From Crossiella sp. CA-258035 (GTDB taxonomy: Bacteria > Actinomycetota > Actinomycetes > Mycobacteriales > Pseudonocardiaceae), in assembly GCF_030064675.1 (NCBI RefSeq), contig NZ_CP116413.1, positions 5,612,001-5,676,000 on the forward strand: DNA of 64,000 bases. Direction: 5' to 3'. The notes under the pieces were generated by a model. It made no database searches. It was given only the letters and a program-made list of their open reading frames with translations, and was not told where the DNA came from. The position numbers and the translations under genes were made by a program. Shown piece by piece: positions 8,181 through 16,332 of this stretch. Positions within the stretch are counted from its first letter, which is position 1; every line of letters starts with the position of its first letter.

Positions 8181-8822
8181 ATGTACACACAAGCCTTCAG
8201 CGACACCGAGATCGCCGAATCCGACCTGGTCACGCGGCGCGGCAGGTTCCGGGCCATCGCGTTCTGGGCGGACGGCCACGAGCACCTGGCGCTGGTCTAC
8301 GGCTGCGCGCGGGACCGGGCGGACGTGTTGGTGCGCGTGCACTCGGAGTGCCTGACCGGGGACATCCTGGGCGCCATGCGCTGCGAGTGCGGCGAGCAGC
8401 TCAACGGCGCGCTGGACGCGATCGTGCGCGAGGGCAGCGGGGTGCTGGTCTACCTGCGCGGCCACGAGGGCCGGGGCATCGGCCTGGTGGCCAAGGTCCG
8501 CACGCACGTGCTGCAGGACGAGCAGGGCCTGGACACCCTGGACTCGGCCACCGAGCTCGGCCTGCCGGTGGACACCAGGGACTACGGACCGGCCGCGAAG
8601 GTGTTGCGGCACCTGCGGATCCGCTCGGTGCGCCTGCTGTCGAACAACCCGGACAAGTTCCAGGCCCTGGCGGCCCACGGCATCCCGGTGGTGGCCAGGG
8701 TTCCGCTGGTGATGCCGGCCAACCGGCACAACATCGGCTACCTGACCGCCAAACGCGACCGGCTCGGCCACGACCTGCCCCAGGTCGAGGTCTTCGGCGA
8801 GCCGCAGAAGGAGCGCTGCTAG
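8181..8822 (+). CDS. GTP cyclohydrolase II homologue with Tyr-to-His switch
   Basis: 213-residue stand-alone GCH II. The zinc cysteines are Cys57, Cys68 and Cys70 (HSECLTGD...RCEC), the phosphate/Arg loop is [10 protein letters not shown], and [17 protein letters not shown] closes the C-terminus. The catalytic tyrosine (Tyr105 of E. coli RibA, in KIRAYALQD) is replaced by His109 in KVRTHVLQD. In the S. coelicolor paralogue SCO6655 the same position is Met and the enzyme stops at the formylated product FAPy, so this protein is predicted to make FAPy as well. ATG 8181 is chosen over GTG 8166 because GGAGAGG precedes it. No RibB domain and no FMN riboswitch, so a specialised role is likely. Confidence 0.9.
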   Translation: MYTQAFSDTEIAESDLVTRRGRFRAIAFWADGHEHLALVYGCARDRADVLVRVHSECLTGDILGAMRCECGEQLNGALDAIVREGSGVLVYLRGHEGRGIGLVAKVRTHVLQDEQGLDTLDSATELGLPVDTRDYGPAAKVLRHLRIRSVRLLSNNPDKFQALAAHGIPVVARVPLVMPANRHNIGYLTAKRDRLGHDLPQVEVFGEPQKERC

Positions 8823-8854
8823 GTCGTGTCCGACCTGGACCGGGAAAACGATTG

Positions 8855-8891
8855 GCGGGCTGCCCACACCCCCAGGTAATGGGCAGCCCGC
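8855..8891 (+). terminator. Terminator after GCH II gene
   Basis: Perfect 12 bp stem GCGGGCTGCCCA (8855-8866) / TGGGCAGCCCGC (8880-8891) with a 13 nt loop, 33 nt after the GCH II stop. There is no U-tract, which is usual in actinomycetes. It separates the cluster from the next regulator gene. Confidence 0.75.
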
Positions 8892-8991
8892 TCCCTGCCA
8901 CACTCTGCCGGACGCTGGCCGCGAAGACGTTGAATGAACGTTGAACTCGCTGCTCGGGGCTGGTATGCCGGGGGTGACGACAGGGGGATGC

Positions 8992-11900
8992 GTGACGGTC
9001 GAGTTCCTGGTGCTGGGCGGGGTCGAGGCGCGGGCAGGCGGGCGGCTGCTCGACCTGGGGCCTGCCCGGCAGCGGCGGGTGCTGGCCGCGTTGCTGGTCA
9101 ACGCCAACCAGGCGGTCACCGCCGACCAGCTGATCGAGCGGGTCTGGGGTGAGCGGCCGCCGCAGCGGGCGGGCGGCACCCTGCGCAGCTACCTCACCCG
9201 GCTGCGGCAGGTCCTGGACGAGACCGGGCAGGTGCGGATCCAGCGGCAGTCCGGCGGCTACGTGCTCACCGTGGACGAGGAGTCCGTGGACCTGCACCGC
9301 TTCCGGCGGCTGGTCGCGGCGGCCAGGGCCAGTGCCGAGGACACAGAGCGGCTGGCGCTGTTCGAGCAGGCCTTCCAGCTGTGCCGGGACGAGCCGTTCG
9401 CCGGGTTCGACACGCCGTGGTTCGACCAGGTGCGGGCCGGGTTCGAGCGGGTGCGGGTGGCCGCGGAGCTGGACCACGTGGAGGTGGCGCTGCGCTGCGG
9501 CAAGCACCTCGACCTGCTGCCCAGGCTGACCGCGTGGGCCGGGCAGCGGCCGCTGGACGAGCGGCTGGCCGGTCAGCTGATGGTGGCGCTCTACCGGAGT
9601 GGGCGGCAGGCCGAGGCGTTGCAGACCTTCCACCGGGTGCGCACCGCGCTGGTCGAGGAGATGGGCATCGAGCCCGGCGCGGACCTGCGCGCGCTGCACC
9701 AGCGGATGCTGGCCGGGGACAGCGCGCTGGCCGCGCCCGCGCCCGAGGCGGCCGCGCCCGCGTGGCGGTTGCTGCCCAGGGACATCGACGACTTCACCGG
9801 CCGGGACGAGGAGCTGCGGCGGGTGCTGGACCGGCTGCCCGCGGTGCCGGGGGCCAGCAGCGCGGTGGTGATCACCGCGATCGACGGGATGGCCGGGATC
9901 GGCAAGACCGCGCTGGCGGTGCGGGCCGCGCACCAGATCGCCGACCGCTACCCCGACGCCCAGCTGTTCCTGGACCTGCACGCGCACACCGAGGACCAGC
10001 AGCCCACCGAACCGGCCGCCGCGCTGCACACCCTGCTGCGCTCGATGGGCGTGCCAGGGGAGAAGATCCCGCACGAGCTCCAGGCGCGGGCCGGGCTGTG
10101 GCGGCGGCACCTGGCCGGGAAGCGGGCGCTGGTGGTGCTGGACAACGCGGCCAGCGCGGCCCAGGTCCGCCCGCTGCTGCCGGGCAACCCGGAGTGCCTG
10201 GTGCTGATCACCAGCAGGCACCGGCTGACCGACCTGGAGGCCGCGCACATCCTCTCCCTGGACGTGCTGCCCGACGGCGACGCCACCGCCCTGTTCGCCC
10301 GGATCGCCGGGTCCGAGCGGGCCACCGCCGAACCAGCGGCGGTGGCCGAGGTGGTCGCGCTGTGCGGCGCGCTGCCGCTGGCCATCCGGATCGCCGCGGC
10401 CCGGCTGCGCAGCAGGCCCAGCTGGACGGTGGAGCACCTGGCCGCGCGGCTGCGCGACGAGCGGCGGCGGCTGGGTGAGCTGACCGCGGGCGATGTCGGG
10501 GTGGCGGCCGCGTTCGCGCTGTCCTACCAGCAGCTCTCCCCCGCCCGGCAGCGGCTGTTCCGGCTGCTCGGCCTGCACCCCGGCGCGGAGTTCGACGCCT
10601 GGGCCGCCACCGCGCTCACCGACGGCGACCCCGAGGAGGTGGAGCAGGGCCTGGAGGACCTGGTCGACGTGCACCTGCTCCAGCAGCCCGCGCCCGGCCG
10701 CTACCGCTTCCACGACCTGTGCCGCGCGCACGCCCGCCAGCTGCTCACCTGCGGCGAGCCGGAGGCCGAGCGGCAGGCCGCGCTGGAGCGGCTGTGCGAG
10801 TTCTACCGGCACAGCACCGCGGCGGCGATGAACACCCTGGTCCCGGTGGACAAGCACCTGCGCACCGACTCACCCGCCCCCGACCGGCCGGGCCCCGAGC
10901 TGGGCACCCGCGCGCTGGCCGGGGTGTGGCTGGAACGTGAGCGCGGCAACCTGATCACCACCGCGATCCACTGCGCGCCGGAGCACGCCGCCTACCTCTC
11001 CGCCGCGCTCCAGCACTACCTCAACTTCCGCGGCTACTACGACGACGGCCACGCCTTGCACAGCAAGGTGATCGCGCACGCGCGCGCGAGCGGCGACGAG
11101 GCGCTGGAGGGCCAGGCGCAGTACCGGCTCGGCTACGTCTACTGGTGGCAGGGCCGGTACCCGCTGGCATTGGAGCACTTGACCAAGGCGCTCGTCCTGG
11201 CCGAATCAGCGGGTCTGGTCGGCGTGCAGGGCTACGCGCAGGCCGGGCTGGGCTTCACCCACCGGCGGCTGGGCAGGCACGAGCAGGCGCTCCGGCACTT
11301 CCAGCACGCGCTGGCCGCGGCCGAGCAGGCTGGCGATGTCAGCCTCCAGGGCCACGTGCTCACCGGCCTCGGCCACACCTACCCGGCTCTGGGCCGCGCC
11401 GAGGAGGCGCTGACGCACCTGCGGCGCGCGGTCGCGCTGGCCGAGGAGACCGGCGACCGGCAGGTGGAGATCGGCGCGCGGATCGGCCTCGGCGCGGGCT
11501 ACCGGGGGCTGGGCCGCCGCGGTGACGCGCTGGCGGAGCTGCGGCTGGCGCTGGCCGCCGCCGAGGACACCGGTGACCGGGGACTGCGCGGCTACGCGCT
11601 GCGCAACCTGGGCGATGTCTGCTTCGACACCGGCGAGCTGGCGGATGCGCGCGAGCACTACCAGCAGGCGCTGACCCTGGCCAGGGAGATCGCCAGCCCC
11701 GGCCACGAGTCCGAGGCGCTGCTCGGCCTGGGCCAGACCGCGTTGCGCGGCGGGCTGTTCGAGCTGGCCCTGGACTACGCGCGCCGGTCGGAGGCGCTGG
11801 CCGCCGAGGTGGGCGATGCCTACCAGCGGGCCTGCGCGCACCGCTGCCTGGCCCGGATCCAGCAGGGCCTGGACCGCCCGGCCGACGCGCACCGGCACTG

Positions 11901-11997
11901 GCGGCAGGCGCTGGCCCTGTTCGCCGAGCTGGGCATGCGCGAGGCCGAGGAGGTGCGCGGCGAACTGGCCAAGCTGGACGCCGAACGCGCCGAGTAG
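8992..11997 (+). CDS. AfsR/SARP-family transcriptional regulator with NB-ARC and TPR domains
   Basis: About 1001 residues in the full AfsR layout. An OmpR-like winged helix lies at residues 1-95 ([41 protein letters not shown]). A bacterial transcriptional activation domain follows to about 245, then an NB-ARC ATPase with Walker [12 protein letters not shown] near residue 300 and [10 protein letters not shown] as Walker B. The last 300 residues are about seven tetratricopeptide repeats ([20 protein letters not shown] and similar). Such proteins activate specialised-metabolite genes. GTG 8992 is chosen because homology starts at TVEFLVLG and GGGGG precedes it; upstream TTG 8941 is possible. 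A regulatory role for the left-hand cluster is plausible but unproven. Confidence 0.9.
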   Translation: MTVEFLVLGGVEARAGGRLLDLGPARQRRVLAALLVNANQAVTADQLIERVWGERPPQRAGGTLRSYLTRLRQVLDETGQVRIQRQSGGYVLTVDEESVDLHRFRRLVAAARASAEDTERLALFEQAFQLCRDEPFAGFDTPWFDQVRAGFERVRVAAELDHVEVALRCGKHLDLLPRLTAWAGQRPLDERLAGQLMVALYRSGRQAEALQTFHRVRTALVEEMGIEPGADLRALHQRMLAGDSALAAPAPEAAAPAWRLLPRDIDDFTGRDEELRRVLDRLPAVPGASSAVVITAIDGMAGIGKTALAVRAAHQIADRYPDAQLFLDLHAHTEDQQPTEPAAALHTLLRSMGVPGEKIPHELQARAGLWRRHLAGKRALVVLDNAASAAQVRPLLPGNPECLVLITSRHRLTDLEAAHILSLDVLPDGDATALFARIAGSERATAEPAAVAEVVALCGALPLAIRIAAARLRSRPSWTVEHLAARLRDERRRLGELTAGDVGVAAAFALSYQQLSPARQRLFRLLGLHPGAEFDAWAATALTDGDPEEVEQGLEDLVDVHLLQQPAPGRYRFHDLCRAHARQLLTCGEPEAERQAALERLCEFYRHSTAAAMNTLVPVDKHLRTDSPAPDRPGPELGTRALAGVWLERERGNLITTAIHCAPEHAAYLSAALQHYLNFRGYYDDGHALHSKVIAHARASGDEALEGQAQYRLGYVYWWQGRYPLALEHLTKALVLAESAGLVGVQGYAQAGLGFTHRRLGRHEQALRHFQHALAAAEQAGDVSLQGHVLTGLGHTYPALGRAEEALTHLRRAVALAEETGDRQVEIGARIGLGAGYRGLGRRGDALAELRLALAAAEDTGDRGLRGYALRNLGDVCFDTGELADAREHYQQALTLAREIASPGHESEALLGLGQTALRGGLFELALDYARRSEALAAEVGDAYQRACAHRCLARIQQGLDRPADAHRHWRQALALFAELGMREAEEVRGELAKLDAERAE

Positions 11998-12073
11998 CCC
12001 GGCTTTTCAGGCCCAGGACGGGAAATTTCAGTCCGCCGGTCCCAACCGGTGAACTCCCCCCATACTCCCTCGC

Positions 12074-13366
12074 GTGGCTGAGGACTACACCCTGCGCCGG
12101 GTTCCGCCCGCGGCGCGACACGGTTGGCGGACGGTCGCGGTGCAGTCCTTCGGCCAGGCGGGCAACATCGGCCTGCTGATGCTGGGCGCGCTGCTCGGCA
12201 TCTCGCTGGGCTTCTGGCCCGCGGCCGGGGTTCTGGTGCTGGGCCTGGTGATCCAGACCGTGGCGCTGCTGGCGATGGGCACCATGGGCATGCGCGAGGG
12301 ACTGGCCACCACCGTGCTCACCCGGTGGACCGGCCTGGGCCGCTACGGTTCGGCGATCCTCGGGCTGGTGCTGGCCTGCTGCGTCACCGGCTGGTTCGGC
12401 GTGCTCAACACCGTTGTGGCGCAAGGACTGCACACCATCGTCGGCGGGCCGACCTGGGTGTGGGCGCTCATCGCCGGCGCCGGGATCACCGCGATCGTGA
12501 TGTTCGGCTTCACCGTGATGGCCCGCACCGCCGCGGTCACCGCGCCCGCTTTCCTTGCCCTGTCGGCCTATCTGGCCGTGACCCAGCTCTGGGACCGCCC
12601 GCTGGCCGAACCGGCCGGGGGCATGTCGATTCCGGCCGGGGTGACCGCGGTGGTCGGCGTGTGGATCATCGGCATCGTGGTGGCCCCCGACATCACCCGG
12701 TTCACCCGCGACCGCGCGGATGTGGTGCGGCTGACCGTGTTCGGCACCGTGCTCGGCCAGCTGCTGATCGGCCTGTGCGGGATCGCGCTGGCGCTGGCCT
12801 TCCAGACCAAGGACGTGGTCGCCATCGTCACTGCGGGCTCCGGTCTGCTGGGCATCGCGGTGCTGATCACCGCCACCGCCAACATCCAGAACCTCAACCT
12901 CTACGTCGGCACCCTCAGCCTGGCCAACGCGCTGGACACCCTGATCGGCCGCCGCCCCGGCCCGCGCCTGCTCACCGTGCTGCTGGGCGCACTCGGCGCG
13001 ATCGCCTCCGCCACCGGCATTCTGTCCACTGTGGACAGTCTGCTGGCGGTGCTGGCCGGGGTGTTGCCGCCGGTGGTGGGCATCGCCACCGCGGAGTACT
13101 ACGTGGTGCGCCGCTGGCGACCGCTGCTGGCGGAGTCCCGCCCCAGCGGCGAACTGCCCGCGCCGCCACCGGCCTGGGTGCCCAGCGCACTGGTGATCTG
13201 GGTGGTCACCGCGGCGATCGGCCTGCTCGCGCCGTGGGGCGTGCCCGCGCTCAACGCGCTGCTGCCCGCCTTCGCGCTCACCGTGCTGGTGGGCTGGGCG
13301 AGCCGAGCGCGAGCAGCCCGGCGGAGCCGTCTCAGCCCAGCGCGGCCACGATCTCCTCGGTGCTGA
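12074..13366 (+). CDS. NCS1-family cytosine/purine permease-like transporter
   Basis: 430 residues with about twelve membrane helices in the NCS1 (CodB-like) pattern. The N-terminus RHGWRTVAVQSFGQAGNI is followed by GALLGISLGF; helix 6 carries APDITRFTRDRADV, a family hallmark, and helix 8 TANIQNLNLYVGTLSLANAL. Relatives import cytosine, purines, allantoin or hydantoins with a cation. The C-terminal tail is Arg-rich. GTG at 12074 has no good ribosome site, so the start is tentative. The last 35 bp overlap the convergent isochorismatase-family gene. The ligand cannot be decided from sequence. Confidence 0.87.
   Translation: MAEDYTLRRVPPAARHGWRTVAVQSFGQAGNIGLLMLGALLGISLGFWPAAGVLVLGLVIQTVALLAMGTMGMREGLATTVLTRWTGLGRYGSAILGLVLACCVTGWFGVLNTVVAQGLHTIVGGPTWVWALIAGAGITAIVMFGFTVMARTAAVTAPAFLALSAYLAVTQLWDRPLAEPAGGMSIPAGVTAVVGVWIIGIVVAPDITRFTRDRADVVRLTVFGTVLGQLLIGLCGIALALAFQTKDVVAIVTAGSGLLGIAVLITATANIQNLNLYVGTLSLANALDTLIGRRPGPRLLTVLLGALGAIASATGILSTVDSLLAVLAGVLPPVVGIATAEYYVVRRWRPLLAESRPSGELPAPPPAWVPSALVIWVVTAAIGLLAPWGVPALNALLPAFALTVLVGWASRARAARRSRLSPARPRSPRC
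13023..13037. repeat. Copy of recurrent palindrome TGTCCAC-N-GTGGACA
   Basis: Exact 7-1-7 palindrome TGTCCACTGTGGACA inside the permease gene. The same or near-identical site recurs across the window in different genes and on both strands (see findings). Confidence 0.7.
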
Positions 13367-13850
13367 GCACCTCGCCGAACCGCGGGAAGACCACGGTGAG
13401 CGCCGACTCGTGCGCGAGCGCGGACATGCCGGTCATCGCATCCGCCGCCGCCACCGTCTCGTACCCGTGGTCGGCCGCGGCGCGCAGCGTGGACTCCACC
13501 CCCATCTCGGTGGCGATCCCGCCGAAGACCACCGTGCGCACCCCCAGCGCGCGCAGGTGGGCGTCCAGCCCGGTGCCGTAGAAGCCGCCGATGGTGTGCT
13601 TGGTGACCAGCTCCTCACCCTCGGCCGGGGTCAGCGCCGGATCGAGCTCGCTGCCCTCTGGCTGCTCGACGTTCGGGCGGTGGGCCTGCACCAGCACGAT
13701 CGGCGCACCGGCGGCGCGGAAGGCATCGCGCAGCCGGATCGCGTTGGCCAGCACCGCGGAGCCGGGGTGCGGGGTGGTGGGCAGTGCGATGATCCGGCGC
13801 TGGAGGTCCACCAGTACCAGGGCCGTGGTGGCGGGGTCGATCTTCGTCAT
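13332..13850 (-). CDS. Isochorismatase-family hydrolase, glycine-site variant
   Basis: 172 residues with the isochorismatase-like fold. The Asp of LVLVDLQRR and the Lys of TKHTIGGFYGTGLD are present, but the nucleophile Cys position reads Gly in GIATEMGVESTLR, where amidase-type members have CVEST. The YecD group and true isochorismatases also lack this Cys, so a nicotinamidase-like mechanism is unlikely and a vinyl-ether or unknown hydrolysis more likely. It lies 9 nt downstream of the TetR gene and is probably cotranscribed and autoregulated with it. Confidence 0.85.
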   Translation of the reverse strand: MTKIDPATTALVLVDLQRRIIALPTTPHPGSAVLANAIRLRDAFRAAGAPIVLVQAHRPNVEQPEGSELDPALTPAEGEELVTKHTIGGFYGTGLDAHLRALGVRTVVFGGIATEMGVESTLRAAADHGYETVAAADAMTGMSALAHESALTVVFPRFGEVLSTEEIVAALG

Positions 13851-13859
13851 GCGGGCAGC

Positions 13860-14387
13860 CTAGGTGGTGTCCGGGCGCAGCACGCGCGTTACCAGTGCAG
13901 CTACGTCCAGGGCGATCGCCCGGTGCGCCTGGTGTGAGACCAGCGAGGCGATGCCGTGCACCGCGACCAGGCGGGCCAGCGCGTCCTCCTCGGTGTCCGC
14001 GGGGTGCGCCGACCGCCAGGCCGCGCACCAGCGGCCGACCAGCGGGATCATCGTCGAGCGCAGGTTCGCGCCGGATGCCTCCAGCAGGTCGTGCCGCAGC
14101 AGCAGGTCGAAGGCGTGCGGGCGCGCGGCGGCGAAGTCGAGGTAGGCGCGGGCGAGCTGGTCCGGTTGCTCGTCGGTGCGGTCCAGCGCGGCGCCGAGCT
14201 CACCGGCCACGCGGGTGGCCAGGTGGCCCAGCAGGCTGGTGCGCGAGGGGAAGTGGCGGCGGGGCGCGCCGTGCGAGACGCCGCAACGCCGGGCGGTCTC
14301 CCGGATGGTCACCGCCTCCACGCCGTCCTGGTCGAGCAGTTCGGCGGCCGCGCCGAGCAGCTGTTCCCGGAGATCGTCCGCCACCAT
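13860..14387 (-). CDS. TetR-family regulator
   Basis: 175 residues. The N-terminal helix-turn-helix is clear (TIRETARRCGVSHGAPRRHFPSR), followed by an all-helical ligand domain of the TetR_C_33-like kind. It is the first gene of a leftward pair with the isochorismatase-family hydrolase and is divergent from the EamA exporter. Two 15 bp palindromes in the 52 bp intergenic region are its likely operators, so it probably represses both transcripts until a ligand, possibly the exported compound, binds. Confidence 0.9.
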   Translation of the reverse strand: MVADDLREQLLGAAAELLDQDGVEAVTIRETARRCGVSHGAPRRHFPSRTSLLGHLATRVAGELGAALDRTDEQPDQLARAYLDFAAARPHAFDLLLRHDLLEASGANLRSTMIPLVGRWCAAWRSAHPADTEEDALARLVAVHGIASLVSHQAHRAIALDVAALVTRVLRPDTT

Positions 14388-14401
14388 CGGCCACTCCCTT
14401 C

Positions 14402-14439
14402 GTAGACAGCGTCTACTCTAGCTGGTAGACACTGTCTAC
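14402..14439. promoter_or_regulatory. Twin TetR operators
   Basis: GTAGAC-AGC-GTCTAC at 14402-14416 and GTAGACA-C-TGTCTAC at 14425-14439 are two copies of one palindrome, centres 23 bp (about two helix turns) apart. The second abuts the GTG start of the exporter gene at 14440, leaving no room for a ribosome site, so that mRNA is probably leaderless and directly blocked by bound repressor. Confidence 0.85.
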
Positions 14440-15270
14440 GTGATTGCTCTGGGGTTGTTGACGGTGGCCGCGCTGTGCCACGCAGGGTGGAACCTGCTGG
14501 TCAAGTCCGCGCCACAGCAGGGACCGGAGTTCGTCTGGCTGTACTCGGTGATCGCCGCGCCCGCCTCGCTCGGGCTGCTGGGCTGGGCGCTGGCCAACGG
14601 GACGGTGCTGCCCTCGGTCTGGCCCGCGCTGGTCAGCATGGTGCTGCACACCGCCTATGCCGTGGTGTTGCACCAGGCCTACCGCGCCGGCGAGTTCTCC
14701 GTGGTCTACCCGGTCAGCCGGGGCACGCCGCCGGTGCTGGTCACCATGGCCACCATCCCGTGGGCGGGCTGGCCGCGACTCCAGGCCTGGTGCGGGATCG
14801 GGCTGGTGCTCGGCGGGGTGCTGGCGCTGGACCGGGTGTGGCAGCGGCAGAGGGTGGCGCGCGGGACGCTGCTGGGGCTGGGCGTGGCGGCGTGCAGCTG
14901 CGCCTACACGCTGTGGGACACCTACGCGGTGAACCAGCTCGGCGCCCAGGTGCTGCCCTACCTCGCGGTGGCCAACCTGGGTCAGGTGGTGCTGCTGTCG
15001 GCGGTGGTCCGGTTGCGCCGCCGCCCGGTCCGCCCGGTGCTGACGCACTGGCGGCGCGCGCTGCCGATCGCGGTGCTGGCCCCCGCGAGCTACGGCCTGG
15101 TGCTGGTGGCGATGTCGCTGGAACCGGTGAGCGCGGTGGCCACCGGCCGCACCCTGAACGTGGTGCTGGGCGTGCTGCTCGGCGTGCTGGTGCTGCGCGA
15201 ACGCCTCACCGCCTGGCGGATCGCCGGTCTGGTCGCGGTCGCGGGCGGGGTGCTGCTGGTCTCGCTCTAG
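14440..15270 (+). CDS. EamA-family (DMT) transporter
   Basis: 276 residues with ten membrane helices in two EamA halves: the first starts CHAGWNLLVKSAP and ends WCGIGLVLGGVLAL, the second starts GTLLGLGVAACSCAYTLWDTYAV and ends ERLTAWRIAGLVAVAGGVLLV. Proteins of this type export amino acids or small metabolites. The GTG start at 14440 directly follows a TetR operator with no Shine-Dalgarno sequence, consistent with leaderless translation. The divergent TetR and isochorismatase-family genes point to an inducible export/detoxification unit. Confidence 0.88.
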   Translation: MIALGLLTVAALCHAGWNLLVKSAPQQGPEFVWLYSVIAAPASLGLLGWALANGTVLPSVWPALVSMVLHTAYAVVLHQAYRAGEFSVVYPVSRGTPPVLVTMATIPWAGWPRLQAWCGIGLVLGGVLALDRVWQRQRVARGTLLGLGVAACSCAYTLWDTYAVNQLGAQVLPYLAVANLGQVVLLSAVVRLRRRPVRPVLTHWRRALPIAVLAPASYGLVLVAMSLEPVSAVATGRTLNVVLGVLLGVLVLRERLTAWRIAGLVAVAGGVLLVSL

Positions 15271-15297
15271 CGCGAGCCGCCGGTCTACTGTGCAGCC

Positions 15298-15882
15298 ATG
15301 CGCCTCCGCCGCCTCGCGCTGCTCGCCTCGGTCCTGCTCGGCGCGCTCACCGTGGGCGGCCCGGCCGCGATGGCCGCCACCCCGGTCACCGCGACGGTCG
15401 AGGCCCGCGGGCTCGGCCCGCTGACCGAGCTGGTGATCCAGCGGCTGCTGGTCGGCGACCTGGTGGCCGCCGCGAAGTTCGGCACCGGCAAGACGATCGA
15501 CGATCCGGTGCGCGAGCAGCAGGTGCTGGACGCCGTGCGCGCCAAGGCAGGCCCACTCGGCCTGGACCCGGAGGTCTCGGTCCGCTTCTTCCAGGACCAG
15601 ATCACCGCGAACAAGGCGGTCCAGCGCGGCCTGTTCGCCTTCTGGACCCGGCACCCGGACCGCGCGCCCACCACCCGGCCGGACCTCGCGGTGATCCGGC
15701 AGCGCCTCGACGAGCTGACCACCAGACTGCTCGCCGAGCTGGTGTCCACAAAGGACACTCGACGCCCAGACCTGCGCTGCCGGGTACTGCTGCTGGAGGC
15801 CGAGCTGACCGGCGGGCTCCGGCACCGTCTGGACCAGCTGCACCGGCGCGCGCTGGACACCGGGACCCAGTCGATCTGCTGA
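15298..15882 (+). CDS. Secreted AroQ-gamma chorismate mutase
   Basis: 194 residues. A Sec signal peptide (RLRRLALLASVLLGALTVGGPAAMA) ends about residue 27. The mature part matches the secreted mycobacterial chorismate mutase *MtCM: QRLLVGDLVAAAKFGTGKTIDDPVREQQVLDAV, then FFQDQITANKAVQRGLFAFW with the catalytic Lys/Gln/Arg set. Two cysteines, one in DLRC and one at the extreme C-terminus, match the disulfide of that group. It converts chorismate to prephenate outside the cytoplasmic shikimate pathway; the biological role of secreted forms is unclear. The gene is 27 bp after EamA and may be cotranscribed. Confidence 0.92.
   Translation: MRLRRLALLASVLLGALTVGGPAAMAATPVTATVEARGLGPLTELVIQRLLVGDLVAAAKFGTGKTIDDPVREQQVLDAVRAKAGPLGLDPEVSVRFFQDQITANKAVQRGLFAFWTRHPDRAPTTRPDLAVIRQRLDELTTRLLAELVSTKDTRRPDLRCRVLLLEAELTGGLRHRLDQLHRRALDTGTQSIC
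15743..15757. repeat. Degenerate copy of the recurrent TGTCCAC palindrome
   Basis: TGTCCACAAAGGACA, arms of 5 bp with a changed centre, inside the chorismate mutase gene. It is listed because it belongs to the window-wide motif set. Confidence 0.45.
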
Positions 15883-15923
15883 GGGCTTGCGTCTCCGCCA
15901 AGGGGAGATCCGAGGGTGGGGGC

Positions 15924-16073
15924 ATGGACTACTCGATCGGCGAACTGGCCGAGCGGCAAGCCGTGGGACTTCCCCAGCCGGACCTGGCCGCCACCGTCCG
16001 CGACCGGGTCTCCCCCGCGCTGGACTGGGCGATCCGGGCGCTGCGGTCCACTCCGGACTACGCTCGCGGCTAG
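15924..16073 (+). CDS. Small hypothetical protein, 49 residues
   Basis: Unrecognised 49-residue open frame starting ATG 15924 after a G-rich ribosome-site-like stretch (GAGGG at 15912-15916). It begins MDYSIGELAERQAVG, is mildly amphipathic and has no membrane segment. It precedes the DUF2630 gene by 22 nt in the same direction and could be its operon partner. Coding status is supported only by the ribosome site, spacing and gene-like third positions. Confidence 0.42.
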   Translation: MDYSIGELAERQAVGLPQPDLAATVRDRVSPALDWAIRALRSTPDYARG

Positions 16074-16095
16074 TCGTCCTGGAGAGGAGCCGACC

Positions 16096-16332
16096 GTGGC
16101 GGAGAAGGACATCCTCGGCACCATCGACGAGCTGGTCGCCGAGGAACGGGAGCTGCGCGGGCACGGCGGCGGGCTGTCCGAGGCCGACCGCGCCCGGCTG
16201 AAGTCCCTGGAACAGCAGCTGGACCAGTGCTGGGACCTGTTGCGGCAGCGGCGGGCGGCGGCGGAGTTCGGCCAGGACCCCGACGAGGCGAGCACCCGGC
16301 CCGCCGACGAGGTGCAGCGCTACCTTCAGTAG
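16096..16332 (+). CDS. DUF2630 family protein
   Basis: 78 residues, predicted all-helical, matching the DUF2630 family along its length: DILGTIDELVAEERELR, LEQQLDQCWDLLRQRRA and [18 protein letters not shown]. Function unknown in the family. The GTG start is preceded by GGAGAGGA at 16081-16088. The last 7 bp overlap the convergent hydrolase/OsmC gene. Confidence 0.85.
   Translation: MAEKDILGTIDELVAEERELRGHGGGLSEADRARLKSLEQQLDQCWDLLRQRRAAAEFGQDPDEASTRPADEVQRYLQ

Noticed and set aside
8401-10857. Long minus-strand open frame opposite GCH II and the AfsR-like gene
   Set aside because: Low-complexity His/Gln/Pro-rich translation; both plus-strand genes show complete domain motifs.
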